From the NCBI RefSeq assembly GCF_001618175.1, contig NZ_LPXN01000160.1:1-62171 (forward strand): a stretch of DNA of 62,171 nucleotides. Reading direction: 5' to 3'. The position numbers and the translations under genes were made by a program. Below are positions 27,088 through 38,200 of this stretch, in pieces; position 1 is the first letter of the stretch; every line of letters begins with the position of its first letter. Source of the stretch: Oceanibaculum pacificum. Its GTDB lineage: Bacteria; Pseudomonadota; Alphaproteobacteria; Oceanibaculales; Oceanibaculaceae. The notes under the pieces were generated by a model. It did not search any database and was not told the DNA's origin. It saw only the letters and a list, made by a program, of their open reading frames with translations.

Positions 27088-27975
27088 ATGATGCCGGACC
27101 TTAAATCGATAAACGTCTTCGTCGCCGTTGCCGAGGCGCGCAGCTTTCGCGCGGCCGCGGATCGCCTTGGCGTCACGCGCTCGGCCGTCAGCCAGGCGAT
27201 CAATGGCCTGGAGGCGCGGCTCGGCGTGGCGCTGTTCCAGCGCACGACACGGAGCGTCAATCTTACCGAGGCGGGCAGCCAGCTCTACCAGACGATAGGC
27301 CCCGCGCTTTCGGACATCACGACGGCCTTGCAGAAGACCATCGACCGGACCGAGCGGCCGGCCGGTCAGCTTCGCCTTGCGGTGTCGTCGATTGCCGAGA
27401 CGTTTCTGTCCGGCCCGCTGCTGGCCTCCTTCGCGCGGACCTATCCGGACATCCAGCTCGATATCGTCATCACCGACGAGGAGCATGACATCGTCGCCGA
27501 GGGGTACGATGCCGGCGTCCGCCTCGGCGAGGTGATCGAGCAGGATATGATCGCCATCCCGGTGTCCGACGATCAGCGCCAGGTCGCCGTGTGCGCGCCC
27601 AGCTATCTGGCGCGGGTCGACCCGCCGACGCATCCCCGCGACCTGGTGCATCATCGCTGCGTCGGATGGCGGCCGGCGCCGGGGGTGGCCCCCTACCGAT
27701 GGGAATTTTCCGAGAATGGGCGGGATTTCGACGTCGCCGTCAACCCGGAGATCACGACGAACGACATGCAACTGATGATCCGCCTGGCCTGCATGGGCGC
27801 CGGCGTCACCGTCGGCATGGAGGAGAGCTTCCGCCCCTGGCTGGCGCGCGGCGAGCTGGTTATGCTGCTGGAGGAATTCTGCCCGAGCTTTCCAGGCTTC
27901 TTTCTTTATTTCTCCAGCCGCCGCAACCTTGCGCCGAAACTCCGGGCGCTCGTCGACTTCGTCAAAAGCCGATAA
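27088..27975 (+). CDS. LysR-family transcriptional regulator
   Basis: 295 residues. An N-terminal helix-turn-helix (about 1-60: SINVFVAVAEARSFRAAADRLGVTRSAVSQAINGLEARLG) is followed by a substrate-binding domain of the CrgA/PA3398-like subgroup (RLAVSSIAETFLSGPLLASF). It is divergent from the SDR gene and probably controls the SDR-Atu4866-SnoaL unit. It also lies 28 bases upstream of the type II thioesterase gene, so read-through into that gene is possible. There is no clear ribosome site at the ATG (27088) or the adjacent ATG at 27091. Confidence 0.92.
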   Translation: MMPDLKSINVFVAVAEARSFRAAADRLGVTRSAVSQAINGLEARLGVALFQRTTRSVNLTEAGSQLYQTIGPALSDITTALQKTIDRTERPAGQLRLAVSSIAETFLSGPLLASFARTYPDIQLDIVITDEEHDIVAEGYDAGVRLGEVIEQDMIAIPVSDDQRQVAVCAPSYLARVDPPTHPRDLVHHRCVGWRPAPGVAPYRWEFSENGRDFDVAVNPEITTNDMQLMIRLACMGAGVTVGMEESFRPWLARGELVMLLEEFCPSFPGFFLYFSSRRNLAPKLRALVDFVKSR

Positions 27976-28003
27976 AGCGTCTCAATCGGCGGGAGAGGCA
28001 GGC

Positions 28004-28777
28004 ATGGACGGGCGGCGGGAAAATCCCTGGATCGGTTTCGGCACGCGGCGGGAGAAGGCGCGACTGCGGCTGTTCTGCCTGCCCTATGCCGGCGGCGGGG
28101 CAGCCCCCTATCGGCACTGGGGCAGTATTCTGGGCGAGGATATCGACCTCGTGCCCATCGCCCTGCCGGGACGAGAGCAGCGCCTGGGCGAGCCCGCCAT
28201 CGACCGGCTGGAGGATATGCTGGCGCAGCTTTCCGCCGCGCTGCGGCCGCTACTGGACCGGCCCTTCGCCCTGTTCGGCTATTCGATGGGGGCGCTGATC
28301 GCCTGGCGGCTGGCGCACCGGCTGAGCCAGGACGGCGCGGGCGAGCCGGCGCATCTGTTCGTCGGCGGCCGGCGCGCCCCGGGCCTGCCTGCCGCGCGGG
28401 ACCCGATTCACGCCCTGCCCTCCGCCGCCTTCTGGCAGCGGATCGCCGCTTATGGCGGCACGCCGGCGGAAGTGCTGGCCGAGCGCGAAGTGCGCGAGCT
28501 GTTCGAGCCGGTGCTGCGCGCCGACTTCAAGCTGGCCGAGCAGGAACCGCCGCTATCGGCCGATATTCTCTCCTGCCCGATCACCGCCATCGGCGGGGCG
28601 GACGATCCGGACCCGACGCCCGACCGGCTGGATGGCTGGGACCAGGCGACAACCGGCCGATTCGACAAGGCGGTGTTTCCCGGCGGGCATTTCGCCATTC
28701 ACACTTCCAACACCGCCATCGCCGTGCTGGTGCGTGACCGGCTGAGCGGTCAGACGGGCTCCCGCGGACCGATCTGA
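28004..28777 (+). CDS. Type II thioesterase of the NRPS-PKS cluster
   Basis: 257-residue alpha/beta-hydrolase that clears mis-primed or stalled acyl groups from carrier domains. The family pattern is clear: FCLPYAGGGAAPYRHW, VPIALPGREQRLGE, the nucleophile elbow FGYSMGALIAWRLA (Ser near residue 95) and the C-terminal FPGGHFAIH with the catalytic His. The ATG at 28004 follows GGGAGAGG. Its last 28 bases overlap the end of the convergent NRPS gene. It is the only plus-strand gene on the 3' side of the cluster and may be transcribed from the LysR promoter. Confidence 0.9.
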   Translation: MDGRRENPWIGFGTRREKARLRLFCLPYAGGGAAPYRHWGSILGEDIDLVPIALPGREQRLGEPAIDRLEDMLAQLSAALRPLLDRPFALFGYSMGALIAWRLAHRLSQDGAGEPAHLFVGGRRAPGLPAARDPIHALPSAAFWQRIAAYGGTPAEVLAEREVRELFEPVLRADFKLAEQEPPLSADILSCPITAIGGADDPDPTPDRLDGWDQATTGRFDKAVFPGGHFAIHTSNTAIAVLVRDRLSGQTGSRGPI

Positions 28778-31700
28778 TCGGCGATCAGCCCAGCCAGCGC
28801 GTGGACATACGGTTCCATCAGCATCGTGCTGTGGTTGCCATCCATCCAGTGCAGCGTGACCCGGTCGCCATGCAGGTCGCGCCAGCCGCTGTAATCGTCG
28901 CCGGGCACACCGGGCGCCATCCGGCTTGCCTCGCGCGGCCGGACCAGCAGGATATCCAGCCCGCCCAGCGCCGGCGGGGCATAGCGCACCGCCGCCAGGG
29001 CATTGTTCTGAAACACCGCCAGCAGGCGGCGCATGACGCTGCGGTCGGCATCCTGCGGCAGCAGCGCCGTCGCCTTGCCCTGCTCGACCAGAAGATCGAG
29101 GCGCTGTTCCGGCGTCAGCGGCCGCAGCGTCTCGGCATCCACGCTGCCGATCTCGCCGAACATGTCGGCGAGATAGTCCGCCTCGTCCTTGCGCAGGATC
29201 GCCTTGATCGTCTCCGGCACGGCGACGGCGTCCAGCAGGATCAGGTGGCGTACATCGATGCCGCTCTGTTGCAGGCGGAAGGCGGCCTCATGGGCAAGCA
29301 GCCCGCCGAAGCTCCAGCCCAGCAGGATCACCGGCCCGTCCGGCAGCGCCGCGCGAAGATAGGGCAGCGCGCCCGCCACCATCTCCTCGACCGTTGAGGC
29401 CGGCGCCTCCCCGTCGCGCAGGCCGAGCGCCTCGACCATATAGACCGGCCGGTCGGGGCCAAGCTCGCGCGCCAGATCGCGGTAGCACAGCACATTGCCG
29501 CCGACCGGGGGGAAGCAGACGATGGGCGCTTGCCGGCCCTCGGTATTCACCGCGACAACCGGGCTTCGCCGGTCGCGCGCCCTTTCGCGCTCCGCGATCC
29601 GCCGGGCCAGCCCGCGCACGGTCGAGCAGGTGAACAGGTCGCTGAGCGGCAGCGCGGTCTCGCTCCCCCGGTTCAGCTTCGACAGGAACTGCACGGCCAG
29701 CACGCTGTGCCCGCCGAGCGCGAAGAAATCCGCGTCCGCATCCTCGACCGTCCGGTCCAGCAGATCGCCCATCAGCCGGGCGATCCGCCGCTCCAGCGCG
29801 CCTTCCAGCGGCCGCGCCGGCCTGGCAGGAGCGTCAGCGTCTGCTGCGCCCGGCAGCGGCAGGCGCGCGGTATCGACCTTGCCGGTGACGGTCAGCGCGA
29901 TCTCATCCACGATGATCAGATGGCTGGGCACCATATAGGCCGGCAACGCCCGCTCAAGCTGCGCCTTGCAGGCGGCGACCGTGAATCCGGGGTCGGCGAC
30001 GATATAGGCGACCAGCAGCGCTGACGCGCCGTCCGCCGGTTCGCTCAGCAAGACCACGGCCTGGCGGATATGCGGGCAGGCCAGCAGGGCCGCCTCGACA
30101 TCGCCCAGCTCGACCCGGTTGCCGCGGATCTTCACCTGCCGGTCCTCGCGGCCGACAAAGTGAATCTCGCCGTCCGGCCGCCGCCGGCCGATATCGCCGC
30201 TGCGATAGCGGCGCGCGCCGGCCGCGTCGGTGTCGAAGCGGCGGCGGGTCAGCAGCGCGTCGCCCAGATAGCCGCGCCCGACCCCGGCCCCGCCGATGCG
30301 AATCTCACCGGGAATGCCGGGCGGCAGCGGACGGCCGCTCTCGTCGCAGATATCGACTGTCACGCCGAGGATCGGCCGGCCGATGGGCGGCGGCAGGATG
30401 TGCCGGTAGTTCTGCGCGGTCATGATGTATTGCGCCGCCGAGACGCAGCATTCGGTCGGGCCATAGGCGTTCACCAGCCGGGCGTCGCGATGCCCGGCAA
30501 GGGCGAAGAAACGTTCCGGCAGGCTGGCCGGCACGGGCTCGCCGCCCAGCACCACCATGCCGGCGGGGCAATGGCCGCCGCTCTCCTCCCAATGGTCGAG
30601 CAGCAGGGCGAACAGGCTGGGCGTGGCGTCGAGCTGGTCGATCCGGTGGGCGTGCAGAAAGACGTCCAGCGCCGCCGGGTCCATCCGCGTATCGGCCTCC
30701 GGTATATGCACGGCATGGCCATTCAGCAGCGCCGCGAAAAGCTGCACGATGGAGCCGTCGAACGCGAAGGGGGCAACGCAAGTCAGCCGCAGCGCACGCG
30801 CCGCGCCGCCGAGCGGGGCAAGCTGGGTCTGCGCCACCGCATGCGCCAGATTGACCACAGCGCCATGCTCGATCATCACGCCCTTGGGAGTGCCGGTGGT
30901 GCCGCTGGTGAACAGCACATAGGCGAGGTCGCCGGCGCTAGTGGCGATCTCCGGCGCGGTGTCGGGCTGCGCGTCCAGCGCCCGCCGGTCGTGCCGCCGC
31001 CTGGCGGGCTGGCCGGGGGCGATCTCCGGCATCGCGGTCAGTGTCAGGTCGAACGTATAGGCGGCCGGGTCGAACCCCGGCGCGTCGATGGCGGAGCGGG
31101 TGAGGGCAAAGCCGCCGCGCTCCACCGCCCAATCGGCGAAAAAGCCTTCGGGGACGAACAAATCTTCCGCGAAATCCAGGCGGGTATCGTAGCCCTTGCC
31201 GGCATTCTCGCGCGCGAAGGCCGCCAGATCGGCCAGATAGGCATCGCGCCGGTCGCCATCCCAGATATTGCCGAGGAAGATCGTGCCGCCCGGCGCCAGC
31301 AACCGCGCCGCCTTGGCGAGCACGATGCGCAGATAGCCGAAGCCGGGGAAGTTCTCCACCACGCTGTTCAGGATGATCAGGTCGAACGATCCCGGCTCGA
31401 ACACGTCGATATCGTGGGCGGCGAGCTGGCGGCAGGTCACATGCCGCAGGCCGTGCTGCACGGCGAAGGTCTCGGTGCGCTCGACATTCCGGCGCGACAG
31501 GTCGGTGGCGACATAATGGCCGGCATTGGGGGCCACATGGCGCATGGTGAAGCCCGACGCGCAGCCGATCTCCAGCACCCGCGAGTCCGGCGTCAGGAAG
31601 GCGGCGGTCTTGCGCCGCGCATTCTCGCCGAAGCCGGCCATCGCCTCGGCCGGGATCGGCTGGCCGGTGAAGGCGCTTTTCCAGCCGCCGGCCAGCACGT

Positions 31701-32253
31701 CGTCCGCGCGGTCGCCCGCCAGATGGTCCCAGAGTTCGACCGACATCAGCGAGCCGGCAGTCTCGGCCAGCGCGTCGATATCCTCGCCATCCAGGCAGAG
31801 TATGTCGCGCAGGCTGGGGCAGCGCCATTGCAGCAGGTGCAGCGCGCCGATATGCCGGCCCTCCGACAGGACCAACGCGATATCGGCCTGTCGCACCATC
31901 TGCCGCCGGCGCTCCAGCGGAACCGCCGGGTCGAGCGGCACAAAGGCGCAGCCAGCCGCCAGCACGCCCATCAGCCCGACAAGATAATTCCCGTTGCGCC
32001 CCGTCATCACGCCCACCAGGCTCTCGCGCGGCAGGCCGAGGGAGGCGATGAAGCGAGCGACCCGGTGACTGCGGCGGGCCAGCTCGCCATAGCTCAGCGC
32101 CCCCGCCTCGTCGCACACGGCGATGCGGTCGGGATAGGCCCGCGCCATCGCCGCCAGCCGGTCGACGATGCTGCCGGTGACGGCGGCGACGCCGCTCTCG
32201 GATTCGTCCTGGAGCGAGAGGGTATCGTCGAAACCGAAATCGCCGATCTTCAT
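28750..32253 (-). CDS. NRPS termination protein: A (with inserted methyltransferase)-PCP-TE
   Basis: 1167 residues. Adenylation domain first part about 25-180 (core A2 AAGCAFVPLDP), then a class I SAM methyltransferase inserted at about 185-430 (motif I VLEIGCASGF near 220; LLAPGGTIFLGNIWD), then the rest of the A domain (A3 FTSGTTGTPKG near 445 to A10 with Lys near 790). Next are a PCP (GGHSV near 845) and a type I thioesterase (GWSFGG near 980, His in DGNHSTM). There is no condensation domain; the partner C domain is at the end of the preceding protein, whose stop overlaps this start (ATGA). My hand-read specificity code is D-G-V-D-L-G-A-V-S-K, which I cannot assign. The TE should release or cyclise the product. 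Confidence 0.92.
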   Translation of the reverse strand: MKIGDFGFDDTLSLQDESESGVAAVTGSIVDRLAAMARAYPDRIAVCDEAGALSYGELARRSHRVARFIASLGLPRESLVGVMTGRNGNYLVGLMGVLAAGCAFVPLDPAVPLERRRQMVRQADIALVLSEGRHIGALHLLQWRCPSLRDILCLDGEDIDALAETAGSLMSVELWDHLAGDRADDVLAGGWKSAFTGQPIPAEAMAGFGENARRKTAAFLTPDSRVLEIGCASGFTMRHVAPNAGHYVATDLSRRNVERTETFAVQHGLRHVTCRQLAAHDIDVFEPGSFDLIILNSVVENFPGFGYLRIVLAKAARLLAPGGTIFLGNIWDGDRRDAYLADLAAFARENAGKGYDTRLDFAEDLFVPEGFFADWAVERGGFALTRSAIDAPGFDPAAYTFDLTLTAMPEIAPGQPARRRHDRRALDAQPDTAPEIATSAGDLAYVLFTSGTTGTPKGVMIEHGAVVNLAHAVAQTQLAPLGGAARALRLTCVAPFAFDGSIVQLFAALLNGHAVHIPEADTRMDPAALDVFLHAHRIDQLDATPSLFALLLDHWEESGGHCPAGMVVLGGEPVPASLPERFFALAGHRDARLVNAYGPTECCVSAAQYIMTAQNYRHILPPPIGRPILGVTVDICDESGRPLPPGIPGEIRIGGAGVGRGYLGDALLTRRRFDTDAAGARRYRSGDIGRRRPDGEIHFVGREDRQVKIRGNRVELGDVEAALLACPHIRQAVVLLSEPADGASALLVAYIVADPGFTVAACKAQLERALPAYMVPSHLIIVDEIALTVTGKVDTARLPLPGAADADAPARPARPLEGALERRIARLMGDLLDRTVEDADADFFALGGHSVLAVQFLSKLNRGSETALPLSDLFTCSTVRGLARRIAERERARDRRSPVVAVNTEGRQAPIVCFPPVGGNVLCYRDLARELGPDRPVYMVEALGLRDGEAPASTVEEMVAGALPYLRAALPDGPVILLGWSFGGLLAHEAAFRLQQSGIDVRHLILLDAVAVPETIKAILRKDEADYLADMFGEIGSVDAETLRPLTPEQRLDLLVEQGKATALLPQDADRSVMRRLLAVFQNNALAAVRYAPPALGGLDILLVRPREASRMAPGVPGDDYSGWRDLHGDRVTLHWMDGNHSTMLMEPYVHALAGLIADQIGPREPV

Positions 32254-35200
32254 GCCGTGTCCTTCTGGTCTTCTAGGGCATCGCGGGCGGCGGAGGCAGC
32301 GATCTTGCCGAGGAAATCGAGCCAGCGGCGAACGGTCGCCGCCTCGAACAGGTCGCTGTCATATTCCAGCGTGAAGCGCGCAGCACCGGCTTCCTCGGTC
32401 AGGAACAGGATCGCGTCATGCTTGGCGGTGCCGTTCTCGACGAACGCATCCAGCGCCCCGGCCAGCACGCCCTCGGCTTCGGGCGGCAACAGGGGCAGCC
32501 CGTCGATATCGCCAATGCCGGCCAGCGATTCGAAGCGCTGATATTCGAACACCACATTGACCAGCGGCTGTCGGTTGGCCTGCCGCTTCGGGGCGACCTC
32601 CCGCACCAGCGCGTCGAACGGGTAGTCCTGCCGGTCCAGCGCCGCAGTCATGGTGCCGTGAAGCGCCTCGATCAGCCCGCCCAGCTCGGTCTCGGCATCC
32701 AGCGTCACGCGGATCGGCAGCACATTCACGAAGAAGCCGATCAGCCCTTCGGTCTCTGCCCGTTCACGCCCGGACACGCCCATGCCGATCACCATGTCGC
32801 CCTGCCGGGTCAGCCGGTAGAGCAAGGCGGCGAACAGCGCCATGCCGACCGCCGATATCATCACGCCATGCCGCGCGGCCAGGGCGTGCAGCCCGCTCAA
32901 GACATCGGCGGACACCGGCAGATGCGCGCGGCCGCCGCGATAGGATTGGGCAACCGGCGCGGCGCGGTCTGCCGGCAGGGCGATACGCTCCGGCGCGCCG
33001 GCCAGTTGCGCGCGCCAATAGGCCGCGGCATCGCCCCAGTCGCGGCCATGCTGCCAGACCGCGAAATCGCGGTAGCGGATCGGCAGCGGCGGCAGCGTCG
33101 CCGGCACGCCCGATACCGCCGCCCGGTACAGCGCCCCCAATTCGCGCATCAGCAGGCGCGACGACCAGCCATCGCCGACGATATGGTGGGTCGCCAGCAC
33201 CATCAGCTGCTCGTCGGCCGAAACGCGGATCACCCGCCCCCGGATCAAAGGCGGCCGGTCGAGCGCGAGGGGCGTCGCCGCCTCCCGCCGGGTCAGACGC
33301 AGCGCCTCGCGCAGCGGGTCGGCATGAGCGGCGATATCGTCGAAGGCAACGACCGGCATGGCCTCCTCGGCAATACGCTGGAGGATCGCGCCCTCCTGCT
33401 CCAGGAAGCCGGTGCGCAGCGTTTCGTGCCGCCGCACCAGCGCCGTCAGCGCCGCCTGGAGCGCCGTGGGATCGAGAGCGCCCGAACAGCGGAACGCGAA
33501 CAGCATGCCATAGGCCCCGCTGTCGCCCTCCATTCTGGACAGCAGATACAGTCGCTGCTGGGCATGGCTGGCGGGATACGCCGCCATCTCCGGTGCCGGC
33601 GGGATTACTGCGCCGGACCCGGCCTCGACCGGCCCGATAAGATCGGCGATGCCGGCCACCGTCGGCGCGGCAAAGAAGTCGGCCATGGCAAGTCGGCTGC
33701 CGGTCCGGGCCTCGATCCGGTTCACGATGCGGATCGCCATCAGGCTATGCCCGCCGAGGGCGTTGAAGCTGGCCTGCCGGTCGACAACCGGACGGCCGAA
33801 TATCTCAGTGAAAATCTCGGCCACCAGCGCCTCGGTCGGCGATTGCGGCGGCGTGCCGCCATCCGGCGCCTCGGCCGGTTGCCGGCGCGATTGCGCCAGC
33901 AACGCCGCCCGGTCGACCTTGCCGTTGGCGGTGATCGGCAGCACATCCACGCGGCACCAACGGGTCGGCACCATATAGGCCGGCAGTCGCGCGCCAAGCC
34001 ACTCGGCGAGAGCCGCAATCTCCACCGCCTCGCCCGTCACACAGCCGACGATTTCCGCGCCCTGCGCCGCATCCCGGTCGAACAGCACTGCGGCGCTGCC
34101 CACGCCGGGGGCCTGCGCCAGATGCCGCTCGATCTCGTCCAGCTCGATACGGAAACCCCGCAGCTTCACCTGGGTATCTGTCCGCCCGCCGAACTCGATA
34201 CGCCCGTCACGGGTCCAGCGCGCACGGTCGCCGGTGCGGTACAGCCGCTCGGCGGGGTTTTCGGGGTCAGCGATAAATTTCTCCGCCGTCAGCTCCGGCC
34301 GGTTGTGATAGCCCCGCGCCAGGCGGGGACCGCCGATCAGCAACTCACCCCAGATGCCGACCGGCGCACGCTGCCCGTCCGCATCCAGAATGATCGTGCG
34401 GGTGTGTGCAATGGGACGGCCGATGATGCTGTGTTCGCTCGCCTCGCCCAGATCGGTCCGCCGAATCGGGGCGACAGCGGCGAAAGTCGTGCTTTCCGTC
34501 GGGCCATAGCCATTCAGCAAGGTGGTATCCGGGCAGTGCTCCAGGCAGGCCAGCGCGTGCGGCTTGCTGATCGCGTCACCGCCGATGAGCAGGGTCGACA
34601 GCCCGGCGAGGCTGGCGGGGTCATGGTCGATCTGCCGGTTGAACAGCCCGACGCTCATGAACATCGTGGTTACGCCGAAGCCGGCCAGCGCCGCGCCGAA
34701 GGCCGCCGGATCGAGCAGGGCGTCCCGGTCGATAACGGCGATTTGCCCGCCGCGCAGCAGCGCGCCCCAGATTTCGAAGGTCGAGGCGTCGAAGGCCAGC
34801 GGACCGGCCTGCGCCACCACGGCGCCCGGCGCAAGATCGGCGTAATCCGCGCCCAGCGCCAGCCCGATGACGGCGCGCTGCTCGATCAGCACGCCCTTCG
34901 GCTGCCCGGTGGAGCCGGAGGTATACATCACATAAGCCGGCGCACGGGCCGGATCGACCGGCGCGGGCAACGCGAGCTCACCGGCCGCATCAATCGCCGA
35001 CAGAGCCAGAATCGGGACGGCAAGATCGTTGCCGATTGCCGTAAGGGCGGCCTGCCCGGCAATATCCGCCAGCACCGCCGCCGCGCCGCAATCGCGCAGA
35101 ATGAAGGCGTTATGCGCGGGCGGATAGGCCGGGTCGAGCGGCACATAGCCGGCCCCCAGCGCGGTGATGCCCAGCATCGCCGCAACCGTCTCGCGCCCGC

Positions 35201-38200
35201 GCTCCACATGCATCGCCACCAGATCGCCGCGCCGGATGCCGGCCCCGGCCAGGGCCTGCGCAATGGCAGCCGCCCGCGCCCGCAGCGCGCTATAGCTCCA
35301 CTCCCCGCCCGAATCGCGCACGGCGATGGCGTCCGGCAGCGCCGCCGCCTGGTCGGCGAACAGGCCATATAGATCGCGCTCCAGCGGCAGCGGCGGCGTC
35401 GGGCCGCATTCCAGCACGCGCAGCCGGGCCGCCTGGTCGTCGGGCAGCAGGGAGATCGCCCGCAAGGGCGCATCGGCTTCACTTGTCATGGCATGCAAGG
35501 TCGCGGTGAAGAGGCGCCCCAACTCCTCCATCCGCTCGCGGTCGAACATCGCGGCGTAGTAATCGAGCTGCACCGACATCTGGTCCGGCAGGTCGCGGAT
35601 GAAGATCGACAGATCGTTCTTGCTGTGACGGCGCTCCAGCCCGACAACGGCGATGTCGCCCTGCGCGGCTTCGGTGCTGCCGCCATACTCGCCGTAATTC
35701 ATATAGGACAGCGACACCTCGGACAGCAGGGTCCGGTCCGGCGTGGCCGGCGGGGCCAGGTCACGCAGCAGCATGTCGAGGAAATAGGCGCGGTTGCGCA
35801 GCGCCTCCGCATGGTGCGTCTGGGTCCGGCGCAGCAGGTCGGCGACCGTTTCGTCGCCCGTGATTCGCAGGCGCAGCGGCAGCAGCGCCACCATCATGCT
35901 CATAATGTCGGGGAAGCCGGCGGCGTCGCGCGATCCCACCGGCACGCTGATCGTCACATCGTCGGTCCCGGCCAGCCGGCGCAGCGCCAGGAACCAGGCG
36001 GCCAGCACCAGGGTGAACATGCTGACCCGCCGCTCGGCGGCGAATTTACGCGCTGCGCGCAGCAGATCCGGATCGAGATGGAAGCCGACGAGATCGCCCT
36101 CGAAGGTATGATAGGCGGGCCGGCGGCGATCGGCGGGCAGGTCCAGCATCGGCAACGGCCCGTCATACAGCGCCGTCCAGTAGCGCTTGGCATCTTCCAG
36201 CCGCTGGCGGTTTTCCGCGCCGTGGCTCCACCAGGCATAATCGCGCGGCTGGTAGGCGACCGGCGGCAGGCGCTCGCCGCGATACAGCGCGATCAAATCG
36301 CCGAACAGCATTTCCGTGCCATAGCCGTCCGCCAGCGCGTGATGAATGTCGAAGAACAGCGCATGCTCCCCGGCAGCGTTGCGCAGCAACCGCCAGCGCA
36401 CGGGAATACCCGCCGCCAGCTCGAACGGCGCTATCTGGGACAGGCAGGCGGCGTGGAGATCGTCGCCGTCGACCATGATTGGCGTCAGGTCGGGGAAGGC
36501 TACGCCCACCGGCTCGATGCGCATGCGCCATTCGTCGCCCTCCCGCAGGAAGCGGGTGCGCAGGCTTTCATGCCGCTCGATCAATTGATGAACCGCCGAA
36601 GCGAGCCGCGGCAAGTCCGGCGCGCTGGCGAAAGAAAAGGCGTGCGGCAGGTTGAAGGCGGTGCCCATGCCGCCCTTCTGCACCGCCTGGAGCACGGATA
36701 TCTGCTCGAACGCCAGCGGATAGGTCTCTTGCTCCGGCGCGCGGCGCGGATTCTCCGGCGTGGCGGACGGGACGGGCATGGGCTCCGCCGGCACCACGGG
36801 AAGAGCGGCCGCGCCGAAACGCTCGGCCAGCCCCGCCACGGTGGGATATTCGAACAAATCAGACACGGTGATGGCCAACCCGAGCTCGCGGGTGACCCGC
36901 TCGGCGATCTGCATGCCGGTGATGGAATCGCCACCCAGCGCGAAGAAATCATCTTCCGCCGCGACCGTTTCATATCCCAGCGCCTCGGCCCAGATCGCCG
37001 CCAGCCGATCCGCAAGGCCGGCAGACGCATCGGCAACGGCTGCGACCGGCCCGGTTGCGACGGGAGCGGGCGGCACGGCGGCCGCCGCGCCGATCAGCGC
37101 GGGATCGACGACTGTGACCTGCGCCCGGCCGCTGCGCAGCGCGGCGCGCCAGACAGTCACGGCCTGTTCCGGCGTCACCATCGCCCCGGGCTTCATCGCC
37201 ACCTTATGGCGCGCCGCCATGCCTTGGCCGGACAGGGCGCACCAATCGACGGTCAGCGCCGGCAGGCCGCGCCGGCGGCGATGCTGGGCAAACCCGTCCA
37301 GGAAGGCATTCGCCGCGCCATAGGCGGACTGCCCCGGCAGGCCGAGGACGCTGAGGCTGCCGAACAGCACGAAGGCCTGCACCGGATCGTCCTGCGTCAA
37401 GGCGTCCAGCGCCCGCGCACCATCGATCTTGGCGCGCAGAATATCGGCGAAACGGTCCATGTCGCGCGTCGCCAGGAATCCGCCATCGGCAAGCCCGGCG
37501 GCATGGGCGATGGCGGTGATCGGCCCGATTTCAGCACGGATATGCGCCAGCGCGCGGGCCAGTTCCGCCGGCTGGGCCACGTCGCAGGCCAACAGCTCGA
37601 TCCGCGCGCCCTTGGCCCGCAGCCCCTCGATATGCGCGGCCGCCGCCGGCTCCAGCCCGTCATCGCCCCGGCGCGACAGCAGGGCGAGCGCGACCGCGCC
37701 GCCGGCACTCATCTCCTCGGCCAGCGCCAGGGCGAAACCGCCGGTGCCACCGGTGACCACGCAGACGCCCTCCGCCGGCCAGGCCGGCCGCGCTGTATCG
37801 TCCGCTGGGACGATTCGGGCCAGCCGCCGCACGAAGCGCTGCCCCGCGCGCCAGACCGAGAGCGGGTCGTCGCCTGGCTCATGGCCCAGCTCCGCGCCCA
37901 GGATGGCGGCGAGATCGCCGTCCGGCCCGGCATCGACGAAGCTGAGCCGCAATTGCGGCTCCTCGCGGGCGGCCGACAGCGACAGCCCCATCGCGGCCGA
38001 CTGGTCGGGGTCGGGGGCGAGCGGGTCATTCTCTATTGTGCAGGCGCCGACGCCGAGCACGACGAGCCGCAACCTGCCGCGCATCTGGCGCAATATCAGC
38101 CGCAACGCGGTCGCCAGCCGCAGCGCCAGATCCGTGCCCGGATCAAGCGCGAGGATGGCGTGGCTGCGCCCGGCAAGGCTGTCCGGGCCGATGCGATCAG

